NCBI RefSeq assembly: GCF_022533585.1
Contig: NZ_CP092827.1
Location: 4,008,001-4,072,000 of the forward strand
DNA length: 64,000 bases
Reading direction: 5' to 3'
Origin: Pseudomonas sp. LS.1a
GTDB taxonomy: Bacteria; Pseudomonadota; Gammaproteobacteria; Pseudomonadales; Pseudomonadaceae
Below the pieces are notes generated by a model. That model ran no database searches. It was not told the origin of the DNA and saw only the letters and a list, made by a program, of their open reading frames with translations. Each line of letters opens with the position of its first letter. The stretch's first letter is position 1. Positions 12,417 to 23,043 of this stretch are shown one piece after another. The position numbers were made by a program, and so were the translations under genes.

Positions 12417-12431
12417 GAGAGATAACCACCA

Positions 12432-12956
12432 ATGCCTGCCACCGCCGCCAGCCCCTGGTACAAGCACCTCTGGCCCTGGATCATCATCGGTATCCTCGCC
12501 ACCTCGGTGTGCCTGAGCCTGACCATGGTCAGCATCGCCGTGCACAACCCGGACAACCTGGTGAACGACAACTACTACGAGGCCGGCAAGGGCATCAACC
12601 GCTCGCTGGACCGAGAACTGCTGGCACAGAACCTGGGCCTGAAGGCCGGCGTGCACCTGGACGAGCTGACCGGCGAAGTGGACGTGCGCCTGGCCGGCAA
12701 CAGCGACCCGCAGAGCCTGGAGCTGAACCTGATTTCGCCGACCCAGCCGGAGAAAGACCGCAAGGTGCTGCTGAGCAGGGTCGAGGCAGGGCGCTATGTG
12801 GGGCAACTGGAGGACAAGGTCGACGGGCGCCGTTTCGTTGAGCTGCTGGGTAGCGAAGGTGGCCAGGTTTGGCGCTTGTTCGAGGAAGAAAAGGTGGAGC
12901 ATGGTGTGACCTTGCAGCTGGGTGATGAAGCGCTCCAGGGGGCCGAGCACCGATAA
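12432..12956 (+). CDS. ccoH: cbb3 assembly protein CcoH/FixH
   Basis: 174 residues, 15 bases after ccoG. An N-terminal membrane span (about residues 11-35, PWIIIGILATSVCLSLTM) precedes a periplasmic domain starting HNPDNLVNDNYYEAGKGINR, a conserved FixH signature. CcoH helps assemble or stabilise the cbb3 complex. A REP pair follows. Confidence 0.93.
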   Translation: MPATAASPWYKHLWPWIIIGILATSVCLSLTMVSIAVHNPDNLVNDNYYEAGKGINRSLDRELLAQNLGLKAGVHLDELTGEVDVRLAGNSDPQSLELNLISPTQPEKDRKVLLSRVEAGRYVGQLEDKVDGRRFVELLGSEGGQVWRLFEEEKVEHGVTLQLGDEALQGAEHR

Positions 12957-12973
12957 ACGCACCTCCGCCGCTC

Positions 12974-13064
12974 CTTGTGGGAGCGGGTTTACCCGCGAAG
13001 GCGTCAGACCTGAAAGCATCATCGCCGGATCTGACGCTTTCGCGGGTGAACCCGCTCCCACAGG
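12974..13064. repeat. REP pair between ccoH and ccoI
   Basis: Inverted REPs at 12974-13004 and 13031-13064, inside an otherwise co-directional gene set. The hairpin could partly separate ccoGH expression from ccoIS. Confidence 0.92.
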
Positions 13065-13106
13065 CACCGTGCCCAACCAGCCGATTTGTGTAAGGCAAAT
13101 GATGTG

Positions 13107-15581
13107 ATGACCCAGCCCACCCCCTGCTACCACTGCGCCCTGCCCGTCCCCGCCGGCAACCGCTTCAGCGCCGTGGTCCTCGGCCAACCCCGGCAGTTCT
13201 GCTGCCCCGGCTGCCAGGCGGTGGCCGAATCGATCGTTGCCGGTGGCCTGGAGCACTACTACCAGCACCGCAGCGACAACAGCGCCAACCCCGAGGCCCT
13301 GCCCAATCAGCTACAGGACGAACTGGCCCTCTACGACCGCAGCGACGTACAGCAAACCTTCGTGCGCCATGCCGGCGATCTGGCCGAAGCTACCCTGCTG
13401 GTCGAAGGCATCAGCTGCGCCGCCTGCGGCTGGCTGATCGAAAAGCACCTGCGCAACCTGCCCGGTGTTGCCGAAGCACGCCTGAACCTGTCCAACCACC
13501 GCCTGTTGCTGAACTGGGATGACAAGCTACTGCCACTCTCGCGCCTGCTCGCCGAGCTGCGCCAGATCGGCTACGCCGCCCACCCCTACCAGCCCGACCA
13601 GGCCACCGAGCAACTGGCCCGCGAGAACCGCAGCGCCCTGCGCCGCCTGGGCGTGGCCGGGCTGCTGTGGTTTCAGGCGATGATGGCAACCATGGCCACC
13701 TGGCCGGAATTCAACATCGACCTGTCGCCCGAACTGCACACCATCCTGCGCTGGGTGGCGCTGTTCCTCACCATCCCCATCGTGTTCTACAGCTGCGCGC
13801 CGTTCTTCAAGGGCGCGGCACGCGACCTGCGCACCCGCCACCTGACCATGGACGTTTCGGTGTCGCTGGCCATTGGCCTGGCCTTCGGCGCCGGCATCTG
13901 GACCGCCATCACCGGCAGCGGCGAGCTGTATTTCGACACCGTGGGCATGTTTGCGCTGTTCCTGCTCACTGGCCGCTACCTGGAGCGCCGCGCCCGCGAA
14001 CGCACCGCCGCGGCCACTGCGCAGCTGGTCAACCTGCTGCCGGCCTCGTGCCTGCGCCTGGACACCCACGGCCGCAGCGAGCGCATCCTGCTCAGCGAAC
14101 TGCAGTGCGGTGACACGGTACAGGTGCTGCCAGGCGCAGTAATCCCCGCCGACGGGCGCATCGTCGAAGGCCGCTCCAGCGTCGATGAATCGCTGCTGAC
14201 CGGTGAATACCTGCCGCAACCACGCCGAGTCGGCGAGCGGGTTACCGGCGGCACCCTGAATGTCGAAAGCACCCTGAACGTGGAAGTGGAAGCCCTCGGC
14301 CACGACTCGCGGTTGTCGGCCATTGTCCGCCTGCTGGAACGCGCCCAGACCGAGAAACCACGCCTGGCCGAAATCGCCGACCGGGCCTCGCAGTGGTTCC
14401 TGCTGTTCTCGCTGCTGGCCGCCGCAGCCATCGGCCTGTGGTGGTGGCACCTGGACCCGGCGCGGGCGTTCTGGATCGTACTGGCCATGCTGGTAGCGAC
14501 CTGCCCTTGCGCGCTGTCCCTGGCCACGCCAACGGCGCTTACTGCTGCCACCGGCACCTTGCACAAGCTCGGCCTGCTGGTGACCCGCGGCCATGTGCTG
14601 GAAGGCCTGAACCAGATCGACACGGTGATTTTCGACAAGACCGGCACCCTGACCGAAGGCCGCCTGACCTTGCGCAGCATCCGCCCGCTCGGCAGCCTGC
14701 CCGCCGACCGCTGCCTGGCCTTGGCCGCGGCGCTGGAAAACCGCTCCGAACACCCCATCGCCCGTGCCTTCGGCCGCACCGCCACGCCTGCTGACGATGT
14801 GCAGACCGTACCTGGCCTGGGCCTGGAAGGGCTGGTCGAAGGCCAGCACCTGCGCATTGGCCAGGCCACCTTCGTCTGTGCCCTGAGCGGCGCGGAGATC
14901 CCCAGTGTACCGGAGCCACGCGGACAGTGGCTGCTGCTGGGCGACCGCCAGGGCCCGCTGGCCTGGTTTGGCCTGGACGACCGCCTGCGCGACGATGCCC
15001 CTGCCCTGCTGGCAGCCTGCAAGGCCCGTGGCTGGCGCACGCTGCTGCTGTCCGGCGACAGCTCGCCGATGGTTGCCGAAGTGGCCGCACAGCTGGGCAT
15101 TGACCAGGCCATCGGCGGCCTGCGCCCGGACGACAAACTGGACCGGCTGAAGGCGTTGCAGGCAGCCGGGCACAAGGTGCTGATGCTGGGCGACGGGGTC
15201 AACGACGTGCCGGTGCTGGCCGCCGCCGACATCAGCATCGCCATGGGCAGCGCCACCGACCTGGCCAAGACCAGCGCCGACGCCGTGCTGCTGTCCAACC
15301 GCCTGCAGGCGCTGGTACAGGCCTTCGAACTGGCCCGCCGCACCCGCCGCAACATCCTCGAGAACCTGCTGTGGGCGACCCTGTATAATGGCCTGATGTT
15401 GCCGTTTGCCGCGCTCGGCTGGATCACCCCGGTATGGGCAGCCATCGGCATGTCGGTCAGTTCACTGATCGTGGTGCTCAACGCCCTGCGCCTGACCCGC
15501 CTGCCCTTGGCATCGGGCTTGCCAACGAATGAAGCGCCCCTGCCTGGGAGGAAGTCACCATGCCCGCCCTCTACGTCATGA
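13107..15581 (+). CDS. ccoI: Copper-translocating P1B-type ATPase CcoI/FixI
   Basis: 824 residues from the ATG at 13107. Domains in order: N-terminal Cys-rich metal region (CYHC, FCCPGCQ), an HMA-like domain with GISCAACGW, membrane spans, actuator TGEY, the metal-translocation motif [12 protein letters not shown], the phosphorylation motif DKTGTLTEG with D510, SEHPIA, and the GDGVND hinge. FixI-type pumps supply copper for the CuB centre of cbb3 oxidases. Its 3' end overlaps ccoS by 22 bases, indicating coupling. Confidence 0.96.
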   Translation: MTQPTPCYHCALPVPAGNRFSAVVLGQPRQFCCPGCQAVAESIVAGGLEHYYQHRSDNSANPEALPNQLQDELALYDRSDVQQTFVRHAGDLAEATLLVEGISCAACGWLIEKHLRNLPGVAEARLNLSNHRLLLNWDDKLLPLSRLLAELRQIGYAAHPYQPDQATEQLARENRSALRRLGVAGLLWFQAMMATMATWPEFNIDLSPELHTILRWVALFLTIPIVFYSCAPFFKGAARDLRTRHLTMDVSVSLAIGLAFGAGIWTAITGSGELYFDTVGMFALFLLTGRYLERRARERTAAATAQLVNLLPASCLRLDTHGRSERILLSELQCGDTVQVLPGAVIPADGRIVEGRSSVDESLLTGEYLPQPRRVGERVTGGTLNVESTLNVEVEALGHDSRLSAIVRLLERAQTEKPRLAEIADRASQWFLLFSLLAAAAIGLWWWHLDPARAFWIVLAMLVATCPCALSLATPTALTAATGTLHKLGLLVTRGHVLEGLNQIDTVIFDKTGTLTEGRLTLRSIRPLGSLPADRCLALAAALENRSEHPIARAFGRTATPADDVQTVPGLGLEGLVEGQHLRIGQATFVCALSGAEIPSVPEPRGQWLLLGDRQGPLAWFGLDDRLRDDAPALLAACKARGWRTLLLSGDSSPMVAEVAAQLGIDQAIGGLRPDDKLDRLKALQAAGHKVLMLGDGVNDVPVLAAADISIAMGSATDLAKTSADAVLLSNRLQALVQAFELARRTRRNILENLLWATLYNGLMLPFAALGWITPVWAAIGMSVSSLIVVLNALRLTRLPLASGLPTNEAPLPGRKSPCPPSTS

Positions 15582-15775
15582 TCCCCGCGGCCCTGCTGCT
15601 GGTCGGCGTGGCCGTGTACATCTTCTTCTGGGCGGTGGACAGTGGCCAGTACGACGACCTGGAAAGCCCGGCCCACAGCATCCTGTTCGACGACCAGGAC
15701 CCGCGCCACCAGGCGGCGGTGAAGCCTGACGACAGCCAGGCCGACACCGACAAGGAACCCCCACCCCGTGCCTGA
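15560..15775 (+). CDS. ccoS: cbb3 oxidase maturation protein CcoS/FixS
   Basis: 71 residues starting [19 protein letters not shown], with one membrane span and the conserved [20 protein letters not shown] segment that defines CcoS. It is required for correct cofactor loading of cbb3 oxidase. The start lies inside the ccoI 3' end and the stop overlaps the next gene by 8 bases. Confidence 0.95.
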   Translation: MPALYVMIPAALLLVGVAVYIFFWAVDSGQYDDLESPAHSILFDDQDPRHQAAVKPDDSQADTDKEPPPRA

Positions 15776-16451
15776 CCTGCTGCCCCTGCTGGGCTCGGCG
15801 ATGATCCTCGGCCTGCTCGGCGGCGGCCACTGCCTGGGCATGTGCGGCGGCCTGATGGGCGCGCTGACCCTTGCCATCCCACCCGAACAGCGTGGCCGGC
15901 GTTTGCGCCTGCTGCTGGCTTACAACCTTGGGCGCATTCTCAGTTATGCCTGTGCCGGCCTGCTGCTGGGCCTGGCCGGCTGGGCCGTGGCCAGCAGCCC
16001 GGCGGCGCTGGCACTGCGGGTGGTGGCGGCGCTGCTGTTGATCGCCATGGGGCTGTACCTGGCCGGCTGGTGGAGCGGGCTGACCCGCATCGAGGCGCTG
16101 GGCCGTGGGTTGTGGCGGCATATCCAGCCAGTGGCGTCGCGCTTGCTGCCAGTGTCCAGCCTGCCCCGCGCGTTGCTGCTGGGGTCGCTGTGGGGCTGGC
16201 TGCCATGCGGCCTGGTGTACAGCACCTTGCTGTGGGCAGCCAGCCAAGGCAATGCCGGGTACAGCGCGGCGCTGATGCTGGCGTTCGGCGTGGGGACCTG
16301 GCCGGTGCTGCTGGCTACCGGATTAGCCGCGGAGCGGGTAAACATTTTGTTGAAAAGACGCAGTGTGCGGGTGGCTGGCGGGGTGCTGGTGATGCTGTTT
16401 GGTATCTGGACCATGCCTGGACCGCACCAGCATTGGTTGATGGGGCATTGA
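15768..16451 (+). CDS. TauE/SafE-like membrane protein of the cco cluster
   Basis: 227 residues from a GTG at 15768 that overlaps the ccoS stop. Six hydrophobic segments and an N-terminal GGGHCLGMCGGLMGAL motif with paired Cys/His/Met residues, which could bind copper. Proteins of this family (often called sulfite exporter TauE/SafE or DsbD-like) are common at the end of ccoGHIS operons and in copper handling. A role in copper delivery or heme redox control is likely from context but not shown by the sequence. Confidence 0.8.
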   Translation: MPDLLPLLGSAMILGLLGGGHCLGMCGGLMGALTLAIPPEQRGRRLRLLLAYNLGRILSYACAGLLLGLAGWAVASSPAALALRVVAALLLIAMGLYLAGWWSGLTRIEALGRGLWRHIQPVASRLLPVSSLPRALLLGSLWGWLPCGLVYSTLLWAASQGNAGYSAALMLAFGVGTWPVLLATGLAAERVNILLKRRSVRVAGGVLVMLFGIWTMPGPHQHWLMGH

Positions 16452-16453
16452 TC

Positions 16454-16510
16454 GGGGCCGCTTTGCGACCCTTCGCGGGCAAGCCTGCGAAGGGCTGCAG
16501 AGCAGCCCCA
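16454..16510. repeat. Palindromic repeat after the cco maturation genes
   Basis: CCCTTCGCGGG pairs with CCTGCGAAGGG around 16469-16494, flanked by imperfect GGGGCCGCTTTGCG and GCAGAGCAGCCCC arms. It is a second P. putida palindrome type that may also act as a terminator. Confidence 0.65.
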
Positions 16511-16516
16511 ATGCCC

Positions 16517-16530
16517 TTGATACAAATCAA
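16517..16530. promoter_or_regulatory. Perfect Anr/FNR box upstream of hemN
   Basis: TTGATACAAATCAA matches TTGAT-N4-ATCAA at all ten defined bases, 63 bases before the hemN ATG. This supports anaerobic activation of hemN by Anr, whose gene is next downstream. Confidence 0.88.
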
Positions 16531-16593
16531 CACAGATTCCTACAGACGGCCATAGACTCCGGGGCACTGCTGCTCTTTCCGGGGACCGCCCTC

Positions 16594-17976
16594 ATGCTCG
16601 ACGACCTACGTTGGGATACCGACCTGATCCGCCGCTACGACCTGGCCGGACCACGCTACACCTCTTACCCGACCGCCGTGCAACTGCACAGCGAAGTGGG
16701 CTCGTTCGACCTGCTCCACGCCCTGCGCGAGAGCCGTCGGGCCGTGCGCCCGCTGTCGCTGTACGTGCACGTGCCATTCTGCGCCAACATCTGCTACTAC
16801 TGCGCCTGCAACAAGGTCATCACCAAGGACCGCGGCCGCGCCGCGCCCTACCTGCAGCGCCTGGAGCAGGAAATCCAGCTGATCGCCTGCCACCTCGCCC
16901 CTAAACAACGTGTTGAACAGCTGCATTTCGGCGGCGGCACACCGACCTTCCTCAGCCATGTGGAACTGCGTCAGCTGATGGCCACCCTGCGCCAGCACTT
17001 CCATCTGCTGGACGACGATTCCGGCGACTACGGCATCGAGATCGACCCGCGCGAGGCCGACTGGTCGACCATGGGCCTGCTCCGCGAGCTGGGCTTCAAC
17101 CGCGTCAGCCTGGGCGTGCAGGACCTCGACCCGGCCGTGCAGCGCGCGGTCAACCGCCTGCAGAGCCTGGAGCAGACCCGCACCCTGATCGAAGCCGCGC
17201 GCACCCTGCAGTTCCGCTCGATCAACCTCGACCTGATCTACGGCCTGCCCAAGCAAACTCCGGAAGGCTTTGCCCGCACCGTCGAAGAAGTGATCCGCCT
17301 GCAACCCGACCGCCTGTCGGTGTTCAACTACGCCCACCTGCCCGAGCGTTTCATGCCGCAACGGCGCATCGACAGCAATGACCTGCCCAGCGCGGCCGCC
17401 AAGCTGGAGATGCTGCACGCCACCATCGACCAACTGACCGCAGCCGGCTACCGCTACATCGGCATGGACCACTTCGCCCTGCCCGACGACGAGCTGGCCA
17501 TCGCCCAGGAGGAAGGCACCCTGCAGCGCAACTTCCAGGGCTACACCACCCATGGGCACTGCGACCTGATCGGCCTGGGCGTGTCGGCCATCAGCCAGAT
17601 CGGTGACTTGTACTGCCAGAACAGCAGCGACCTCAACACCTATCAGGACAGCTTGTCCAACGCCCAGCTGGCCACCCAGCGCGGCCTGCTGTGCAACCAC
17701 GACGACCGCATACGCCGCGCGGTGATCCAGCAGCTGATCTGCCATTTCGAGCTGGATTTCGAGCCGATCGAACAGGCCTTCACCATCGATTTTCGCGGCT
17801 ACTTCAACGACCTCTGGCCGGAACTGCTGACCTTGCAGCGCGACGGCCTGATCCGCCTGGACGACAAGGGCATCCGCATCCTGCCGGCCGGCCGCCTGCT
17901 GGCGCGCTCGGTGTGCATGGTGTTCGACGCCTACCTGGCAATGCACAACCGCCAGCGCTTTTCGCGGGTGATCTGA
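16594..17976 (+). CDS. hemN: Oxygen-independent coproporphyrinogen III dehydrogenase HemN
   Basis: 460 residues, normal HemN length. It is a radical-SAM enzyme: C63, C67 and C70 in [13 protein letters not shown] ligate the 4Fe-4S cluster, and [10 protein letters not shown] is the next SAM-binding motif. It decarboxylates coproporphyrinogen III to protoporphyrinogen IX without O2 in the cytoplasm, supplying heme when oxygen is low. The location beside cbb3 genes and anr, and the perfect Anr box upstream, fit this role. Confidence 0.97.
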   Translation: MLDDLRWDTDLIRRYDLAGPRYTSYPTAVQLHSEVGSFDLLHALRESRRAVRPLSLYVHVPFCANICYYCACNKVITKDRGRAAPYLQRLEQEIQLIACHLAPKQRVEQLHFGGGTPTFLSHVELRQLMATLRQHFHLLDDDSGDYGIEIDPREADWSTMGLLRELGFNRVSLGVQDLDPAVQRAVNRLQSLEQTRTLIEAARTLQFRSINLDLIYGLPKQTPEGFARTVEEVIRLQPDRLSVFNYAHLPERFMPQRRIDSNDLPSAAAKLEMLHATIDQLTAAGYRYIGMDHFALPDDELAIAQEEGTLQRNFQGYTTHGHCDLIGLGVSAISQIGDLYCQNSSDLNTYQDSLSNAQLATQRGLLCNHDDRIRRAVIQQLICHFELDFEPIEQAFTIDFRGYFNDLWPELLTLQRDGLIRLDDKGIRILPAGRLLARSVCMVFDAYLAMHNRQRFSRVI

Positions 17977-18161
17977 AACCGAGTCGTTCAACCGCATGGA
18001 CAAGTTTCCTTGCCAGGCACACCATGGGCACAGCGAAGGCCCCGGCGCGCACCCGCCGCGGCCAGTCCAGCTCGCACCACAGCAGCGCACGCTGGCCTAC
18101 AACCTACGCCGTGAGTTACCCTTACGTCTTATGTGTGCTTTCCCACAAGGATCGAATGAAA

Positions 18162-18896
18162 ATGTCCGAGCCAGTCAAACTGCGCCCACACAACCAGGCC
18201 CATTGCAAGGACTGCAGCCTGGCCCCCCTGTGCCTGCCTCTGTCACTGAACCTGGAAGACATGGATGCACTGGACGAAATCGTCAAGCGTGGGCGGCCGC
18301 TGAAAAAAGGCGAGTTCCTGTTCCGCCAGGGTGACAATTTCGGCTCGGTCTACGCGGTACGTTCCGGCGCCCTGAAAACCTTCAGCCTCAGCGACAGCGG
18401 CGAAGAACAGATTACCGGCTTCCACCTGCCCAGCGAGCTGGTCGGCCTGTCGGGCATGGATACCGAGGCTTACCCGGTATCGGCCCAGGCCCAGGAAACC
18501 ACCTCGGTGTGCGAAATTCCGTTCGAGCGCCTCGACGAGCTGTCGGTGCAACTGCCGCAGCTTCGCCGCCAGCTGATGCGGGTAATGAGCCGGGAAATCC
18601 GCGACGACCAGCAAATGATGCTGCTGCTGTCGAAAAAGACCGCCGACGAGCGTATTGCCACTTTCCTGGTCAACCTGTCGGCGCGCTTCCGCGCCCGCGG
18701 CTATTCGGCCAACCAGTTCCGCCTGAGCATGTCGCGCAACGAAATCGGCAACTACCTGGGCCTGGCGGTGGAAACCGTGTCGCGGGTGTTCACCCGCTTC
18801 CAGCAGAACGGCCTGATCCGTGCCGAAGGCAAGGAAGTGCACATCCTCGACCCGATCCAGCTATGCGCGCTGGCCGGTGGTGCAATCGAGGCCTGA
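18162..18896 (+). CDS. anr: Oxygen-sensing transcriptional regulator Anr (FNR family)
   Basis: 244 residues from MSEPVK. An ATG two codons upstream (18156) is also possible and is nearer the AAGG at 18147. Cysteines C15, C18 and C24 ([11 protein letters not shown]) plus C117 match the FNR 4Fe-4S ligands. A cyclic-nucleotide-type beta-roll follows, then a C-terminal helix-turn-helix whose recognition helix reads VETVSR. Under low O2 the dimer binds TTGAT-N4-ATCAA; such boxes lie before hemN and ccoN1. No Anr box was seen before anr itself. Confidence 0.97.
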   Translation: MSEPVKLRPHNQAHCKDCSLAPLCLPLSLNLEDMDALDEIVKRGRPLKKGEFLFRQGDNFGSVYAVRSGALKTFSLSDSGEEQITGFHLPSELVGLSGMDTEAYPVSAQAQETTSVCEIPFERLDELSVQLPQLRRQLMRVMSREIRDDQQMMLLLSKKTADERIATFLVNLSARFRARGYSANQFRLSMSRNEIGNYLGLAVETVSRVFTRFQQNGLIRAEGKEVHILDPIQLCALAGGAIEA

Positions 18897-18951
18897 AGCC
18901 GGCGTTTAGCGGGTATACTTGGGCATTCGTTTTTCCAGGATACCCGCAACA

Positions 18952-19500
18952 ATGCACAGCGACGCCTTCGACCTCAAAGCCCTGATCCGCCCGGTAGTGG
19001 ACTTCCCCAAACCCGGCGTGATCTTCCGCGACATCACCCCGCTGTTCCAGTCGCCGCGCGGGCTGCGCTATGTGGCCGACCAGTTCATCGAGCGCTATGT
19101 CGAAGCCGAGTTCAGCCACATCGGTGCCATGGATGCGCGGGGCTTTCTGATTGGCTCGATCATCGCCCACCAGCTGAACAAACCACTGATCCTGTTCCGC
19201 AAACAGGGCAAGCTGCCGGCCGACGTGCTGAGCGAGGGTTACCAGACCGAGTACGGCGAAGCCTTCCTGGAAGTGCATGCCGACAGCCTGTGCGAAGGGG
19301 ATTCGGTGTTGATCTTCGATGATTTGATTGCTACTGGCGGTACGCTGCTGGCAGCGGCCAACCTGGTGCGTCGGACCGGGGCGCAGGTGTTCGAGGCGGC
19401 GGCGATCATCGATCTGCCAGAACTGGACGGCTCGCGCCGTTTGCAGGCGGCGGGTGTGCCGACCTTCTGCCTGACCGAGTTTTCGCTCAGCGAGTACTGA
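18952..19500 (+). CDS. apt: Adenine phosphoribosyltransferase
   Basis: 182 residues from the ATG at 18952. The PRPP-binding signature [17 protein letters not shown] and the N-terminal [13 protein letters not shown] block are typical. It converts adenine plus PRPP to AMP in the cytoplasm (purine salvage). GGGTATACTT at 18911-18920 could be part of its promoter. It converges with recR. Confidence 0.96.
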
Positions 19501-19510
19501 GTTTGATTTT

Positions 19511-19529
19511 GGGGCTGCTTTGCAGCCCC
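19511..19529. terminator. Hairpin between convergent apt and recR
   Basis: GGGGCTGC and GCAGCCCC pair perfectly around a 3-base loop. It is positioned to end both genes, but no clear U-run follows on either strand, so it is a weak call. Confidence 0.45.
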
Positions 19530-19541
19530 GGCAATTCTGAA

Positions 19542-20144
19542 TCAGAGCGAAATTGGCCGCCGCCCCGCAAAGGCATGGGCCAAGGTCCCACCATCCACCA
19601 GCTCCAGCTCGCCGCCCAGCGGTACGCCATGGGCAATCCGCGACGCCACCAGGCCCTTCTCGCTCAGCAACTGGGCAATGTAATGCGCCGTCGCCTCCCC
19701 TTCCACCGTCGGGTTGGTCGCCAGGATCACCTCGGTGAAGGTGCCCTGTTCCTCGATCCGCGCCATCAGCTGCGGAATCCCGATCGCCTCCGGCCCCAGG
19801 CCATCCAGCGGTGACAAATGGCCCTTGAGCACGAAGTAACGGCCACGGTAGCCGGTCTGCTCCACCGCATACACGTCGGTCGGCCCTTCGACCACACACA
19901 ACTGGGTATCGTCACGGCGCGTGTCGGCGCATTGCGGGCAAAGCTCCTGCTCGGTCAGGGTGCGGCACTGACGGCAATGCCCAACTCCTTCCATGGCCTG
20001 GGTCAAGGCCTGGGCCAGGCGCAGGCCGCCACTGCGGTCACGCTCGAGCAGTTGCAGGGCCATGCGCTGGGCGGTTTTCTGGCCGACACCCGGGAGAATA
20101 CGCAGGGCATCGATCAGTTGGCGGATGAGAGGGCTGAAGCTCAT
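19542..20144 (-). CDS. recR: Recombination mediator protein RecR
   Basis: 200 residues. An N-terminal helix-hairpin-helix ([20 protein letters not shown]), a zinc finger with C57/C60-type pairs (CRQCRTL and ELCPQCAD), and a TOPRIM segment beginning [14 protein letters not shown]. With RecO and RecF it loads RecA at gaps. Gene order dnaX-ybaB-recR on the minus strand is the classic bacterial arrangement. Confidence 0.97.
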   Translation of the reverse strand: MSFSPLIRQLIDALRILPGVGQKTAQRMALQLLERDRSGGLRLAQALTQAMEGVGHCRQCRTLTEQELCPQCADTRRDDTQLCVVEGPTDVYAVEQTGYRGRYFVLKGHLSPLDGLGPEAIGIPQLMARIEEQGTFTEVILATNPTVEGEATAHYIAQLLSEKGLVASRIAHGVPLGGELELVDGGTLAHAFAGRRPISL

Positions 20145-20236
20145 GGGAAAGGCCTGACAAACAAATAAGAGGCGGTTTATACCCAGCGGGGGGCAATGGC
20201 GTCAAATCGGCCCCGCGACCTGTGCGGTCCGCCTTG

Positions 20237-20357
20237 TTTGTGGGAGCGGCCTTGTGTCGCGAAAGGGGCGCGCAGCGGCCCCGGGATTTCAGCTTCGCAG
20301 CGTGAATTGCCGGGGCTGCTGCGCAGCCCTTTCGCGACACAAGGCCGCTCCCACAAA
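20237..20357. repeat. Long inverted repeat between ybaB and recR
   Basis: The arms at 20237-20267 and 20327-20357 are perfectly complementary over 31 bases and contain TTGTGTCGCGAAAGG. They belong to a palindrome family different from the GCGGGT REP. A related copy lies after pbuG at 42956-43006. Confidence 0.85.
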
Positions 20358-20392
20358 AAAACAGACCGCACCAGGGTTGAAATCTCACCAAC

Positions 20393-20425
20393 AAAAAAAC
20401 CGCCGCTGTTGTCAGCGGCGGTTTT
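20393..20425 (-). terminator. Intrinsic terminator after ybaB
   Basis: On the minus strand CCGCCGCTG and CAGCGGCGG form a 9-bp stem with a 4-base loop, followed by seven Ts (20399-20393). It lies just beyond the ybaB stop. The plus side also ends in TTTT, so it may work both ways. Confidence 0.85.
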
Positions 20426-20442
20426 CGGTAACGCAAATGCCC

Positions 20443-20778
20443 TTAGAACGGCATCTTGAAGCCCGGCGGCAGCTGCATGCCAGCGGTCATGCTACCCATC
20501 TTGTCCTGGCTGTTCTGCTCGACCTTGCGCACAGCGTCGTTCAGCGCGGCGGCGATCAGGTCTTCCAGCACTTCCTTGTCGTCTTCATCAGTCGACATCA
20601 GGCTCTGGTCGATACTGACACGCTTGACGTCGTGACGACCGGTCATCACCACGCTCACCAGACCGCCACCGGACTGGCCGGTGACTTCGGCGTTGGCCAG
20701 CTCTTCCTGCATCTTCTGCATCTTTTCCTGCATCTGCTGGGCCTGCTTCATCAGGCCGGCCATGCCACCTTTCATCAT
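20443..20778 (-). CDS. ybaB: Nucleoid-associated protein YbaB/EbfC
   Basis: 111 residues from [14 protein letters not shown]. The start at 20778 is favoured by CGAGGT about 9 bases before it. The family has a central helix rich in Met/Gln/Lys ([14 protein letters not shown]) and a DNA-binding dimer fold. It is encoded between dnaX and recR as in most bacteria. A terminator follows, so recR probably has its own or a read-through transcript. Confidence 0.93.
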   Translation of the reverse strand: MMKGGMAGLMKQAQQMQEKMQKMQEELANAEVTGQSGGGLVSVVMTGRHDVKRVSIDQSLMSTDEDDKEVLEDLIAAALNDAVRKVEQNSQDKMGSMTAGMQLPPGFKMPF

Positions 20779-20842
20779 GGGGGTATACCTCGATTGGGTC
20801 ATGTGATGCGGCCCGGCACCGGGCCGGCCGCATGGTTATCCG

Positions 20843-22921
20843 TTACTGGCCCTGATTCACCAGGGCTTCTACAGGCTCAATAGTATCCTGCCGCACCTTG
20901 GCGCCGAACAACTTGATCATCTGCTGGATCAACGGATCCTGTTCGATCGAGTTGACTGCGTCCTGCTGGCGCTCGGCACGCTTGCGCGCCGCTGCCTGGG
21001 CCGGGGTTTCCTGCTCGGGCAGGATCAGTTCGATACGCAGGTTCAGCGTGCGCCCCAGGTGCTGGTTGAGCGCTTCGTTCAGGCGCCGCTGCTGGGTGGC
21101 GTTGAACAGCGCACCCTGGCCAGGGTCCAGGTGCAGTAACCAGTCGTCGCCATCAGCGGCGATCAACGTACAGTTTGCCGCGATGTTGCCTGTCATCCCG
21201 GACACAGGCAACTGTGGGAATAATTCCAGCCATTGCAGGGCCAGGCCGGTGGCTGGCTTGGCTGCTGGCAGCGGCTCGGCTGCCGGCCTGGGTGCTTCTT
21301 CCTGGACGTGCTCGGCCAGTTCGTCCAGGTAGCTGAAGCCGACCGGGTCGCTCTCGCCGCCGTAATAGTCTTCGTCCAGTGGCGGCTCATCGTCGCGGTC
21401 CATGCCCACGGCGGCATAGGCGGACGGGTCGAAGGGCGGCTCGTCGTCGTGTGCCGGGGCGGCAGGCGCCGGCGCCAGCGCAGGGGGCGGTGCAGGAGCC
21501 GGCGCAGGCTCGGCCACTACCGGTGCGGGCGCTGGTGCGGGCTCTTCCCATGGCAGGTCAACCGCCTCTGCCACGGGCTCTGGTTCGGGTTCTGGCTCAG
21601 GTTCACAAACCGGGGCAGGCTCAGCCGCCACCACAGGCTCTACAACCGGCTGTGGCGCTGGCTCGACCGGTGCAGGCGCCTGCACTTGTGGCGCGGCAGC
21701 CGGTGCAACAGGCTCCACGACAGCAGCAGCCGGCGGCGCCACGGCAACCGCCGGCGCTGCCACCGGTGTTGCAGGATCAGCTGTGGCCTGGCTGATCCCC
21801 GCTGGCTTTAGTACCGGCTTCGGCGCATCGTCGGTGTCGGCCGGGCGGAACGCCAGCATGCGCAGCAGGACCATTTCGAAACCGCCACGCGGGTCCGGCG
21901 CCAAGGGTAGGTCACGGCGGCCGATCAGGCCCATCTGGTAATAGAACTGCACATCCTCGGCCGGCAGTGCCGAGGCCAGCGCCAGCACTCGCTCACGGTC
22001 GCCCTGGCCGTTGTCCACCGCTTCCGGCAGCGCCTGGGCAATCGCCACGCGGTGCAGCACATTGAGCATCTCGGCCAGCACGCCAGCCCAGTCCGGCCCC
22101 TGCTCGGCCAGGTTGCGCACGGCCTCCAGCAAGGCCCGGGCATCGCCTTCGAGCAGCGCCTGCAGCACACCGTAGACCTGGCCATGGTCGAGGCTGCCAA
22201 GCATGGCCCGCACATCGGCGGCCAGCACCTTGCCTTCGCCAAAGGCAATGGCCTGGTCGGTCAGGCTCATCGCGTCACGCATCGAGCCATCGGCCGCGCG
22301 GCCCAGCAGCCACAGGGCGTCCGGCTCGAACGGCACATTCTCGGCGGCCAGTACATGGCTGAGGTGTTCGACCACCCGCTCCGGGCTCATGTTCTTCAGC
22401 GAGAACTGCAGGCAGCGCGACAGGATGGTGGCCGGCAGTTTCTGCGGGTCGGTGGTGGCAAGGATGAACTTGACGTAGGGTGGCGGCTCTTCCAGCGTCT
22501 TGAGCAAGGCGTTGAACGAGTGAGTCGAGAGCATGTGCACTTCGTCGATCAGGTAGACCTTGAAGCGCCCACGGCTCGGGGCGTACTGCACGTTATCGAG
22601 CAGTTCACGGGTGTCCTCGACCTTGGTGCGGCTGGCGGCGTCGATCTCGATCAGGTCGACGAAACGGCCTTCGTCGATCTCCCGGCACACCGAACAGGTG
22701 CCACAGGGCGTGGAGGTGATACCGGTTTCGCAGTTCAGGCACTTGGCGATGATACGCGCAATGGTGGTCTTGCCCACGCCCCGGGTACCGGTGAACAGGT
22801 AGGCATGGTGCAGGCGCTGATTGTCCAAGGCGTTGATCAAGGCCTTGAGCACATGGGCCTGGCCGACCATTTCGCGGAACGAGCGCGGACGCCATTTACG
22901 TGCAAGAACCTGATAACTCAT
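20843..22921 (-). CDS. dnaX: DNA polymerase III subunits tau/gamma
   Basis: 692 residues. AAA+ clamp-loader domain with Walker A GTRGVGKT (45-52), a four-Cys zinc module (CLNCETG, PCGTCSVC), the DEVHMLS Walker B and sensor ATTDPQKLP. A long Pro/Ala/Glu-rich linker (about residues 370-510, with EPEPEPEP repeats) leads to the tau-specific C-terminal domain that contacts DnaB and the alpha subunit. It is the organising subunit of the replicase. Confidence 0.97.
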   Translation of the reverse strand: MSYQVLARKWRPRSFREMVGQAHVLKALINALDNQRLHHAYLFTGTRGVGKTTIARIIAKCLNCETGITSTPCGTCSVCREIDEGRFVDLIEIDAASRTKVEDTRELLDNVQYAPSRGRFKVYLIDEVHMLSTHSFNALLKTLEEPPPYVKFILATTDPQKLPATILSRCLQFSLKNMSPERVVEHLSHVLAAENVPFEPDALWLLGRAADGSMRDAMSLTDQAIAFGEGKVLAADVRAMLGSLDHGQVYGVLQALLEGDARALLEAVRNLAEQGPDWAGVLAEMLNVLHRVAIAQALPEAVDNGQGDRERVLALASALPAEDVQFYYQMGLIGRRDLPLAPDPRGGFEMVLLRMLAFRPADTDDAPKPVLKPAGISQATADPATPVAAPAVAVAPPAAAVVEPVAPAAAPQVQAPAPVEPAPQPVVEPVVAAEPAPVCEPEPEPEPEPVAEAVDLPWEEPAPAPAPVVAEPAPAPAPPPALAPAPAAPAHDDEPPFDPSAYAAVGMDRDDEPPLDEDYYGGESDPVGFSYLDELAEHVQEEAPRPAAEPLPAAKPATGLALQWLELFPQLPVSGMTGNIAANCTLIAADGDDWLLHLDPGQGALFNATQQRRLNEALNQHLGRTLNLRIELILPEQETPAQAAARKRAERQQDAVNSIEQDPLIQQMIKLFGAKVRQDTIEPVEALVNQGQ

Positions 22922-23043
22922 CGAAAAACCATCGTAGCCTGATCGAGCGGAAGATCGCTAATGCTAGCGGAGCGGGGGCAAAATTGCACCCTGCGCAGCT
23001 CGGCTAAGCTATGAAACTGTACGCTGTCCAGGGAGGATAAGCC

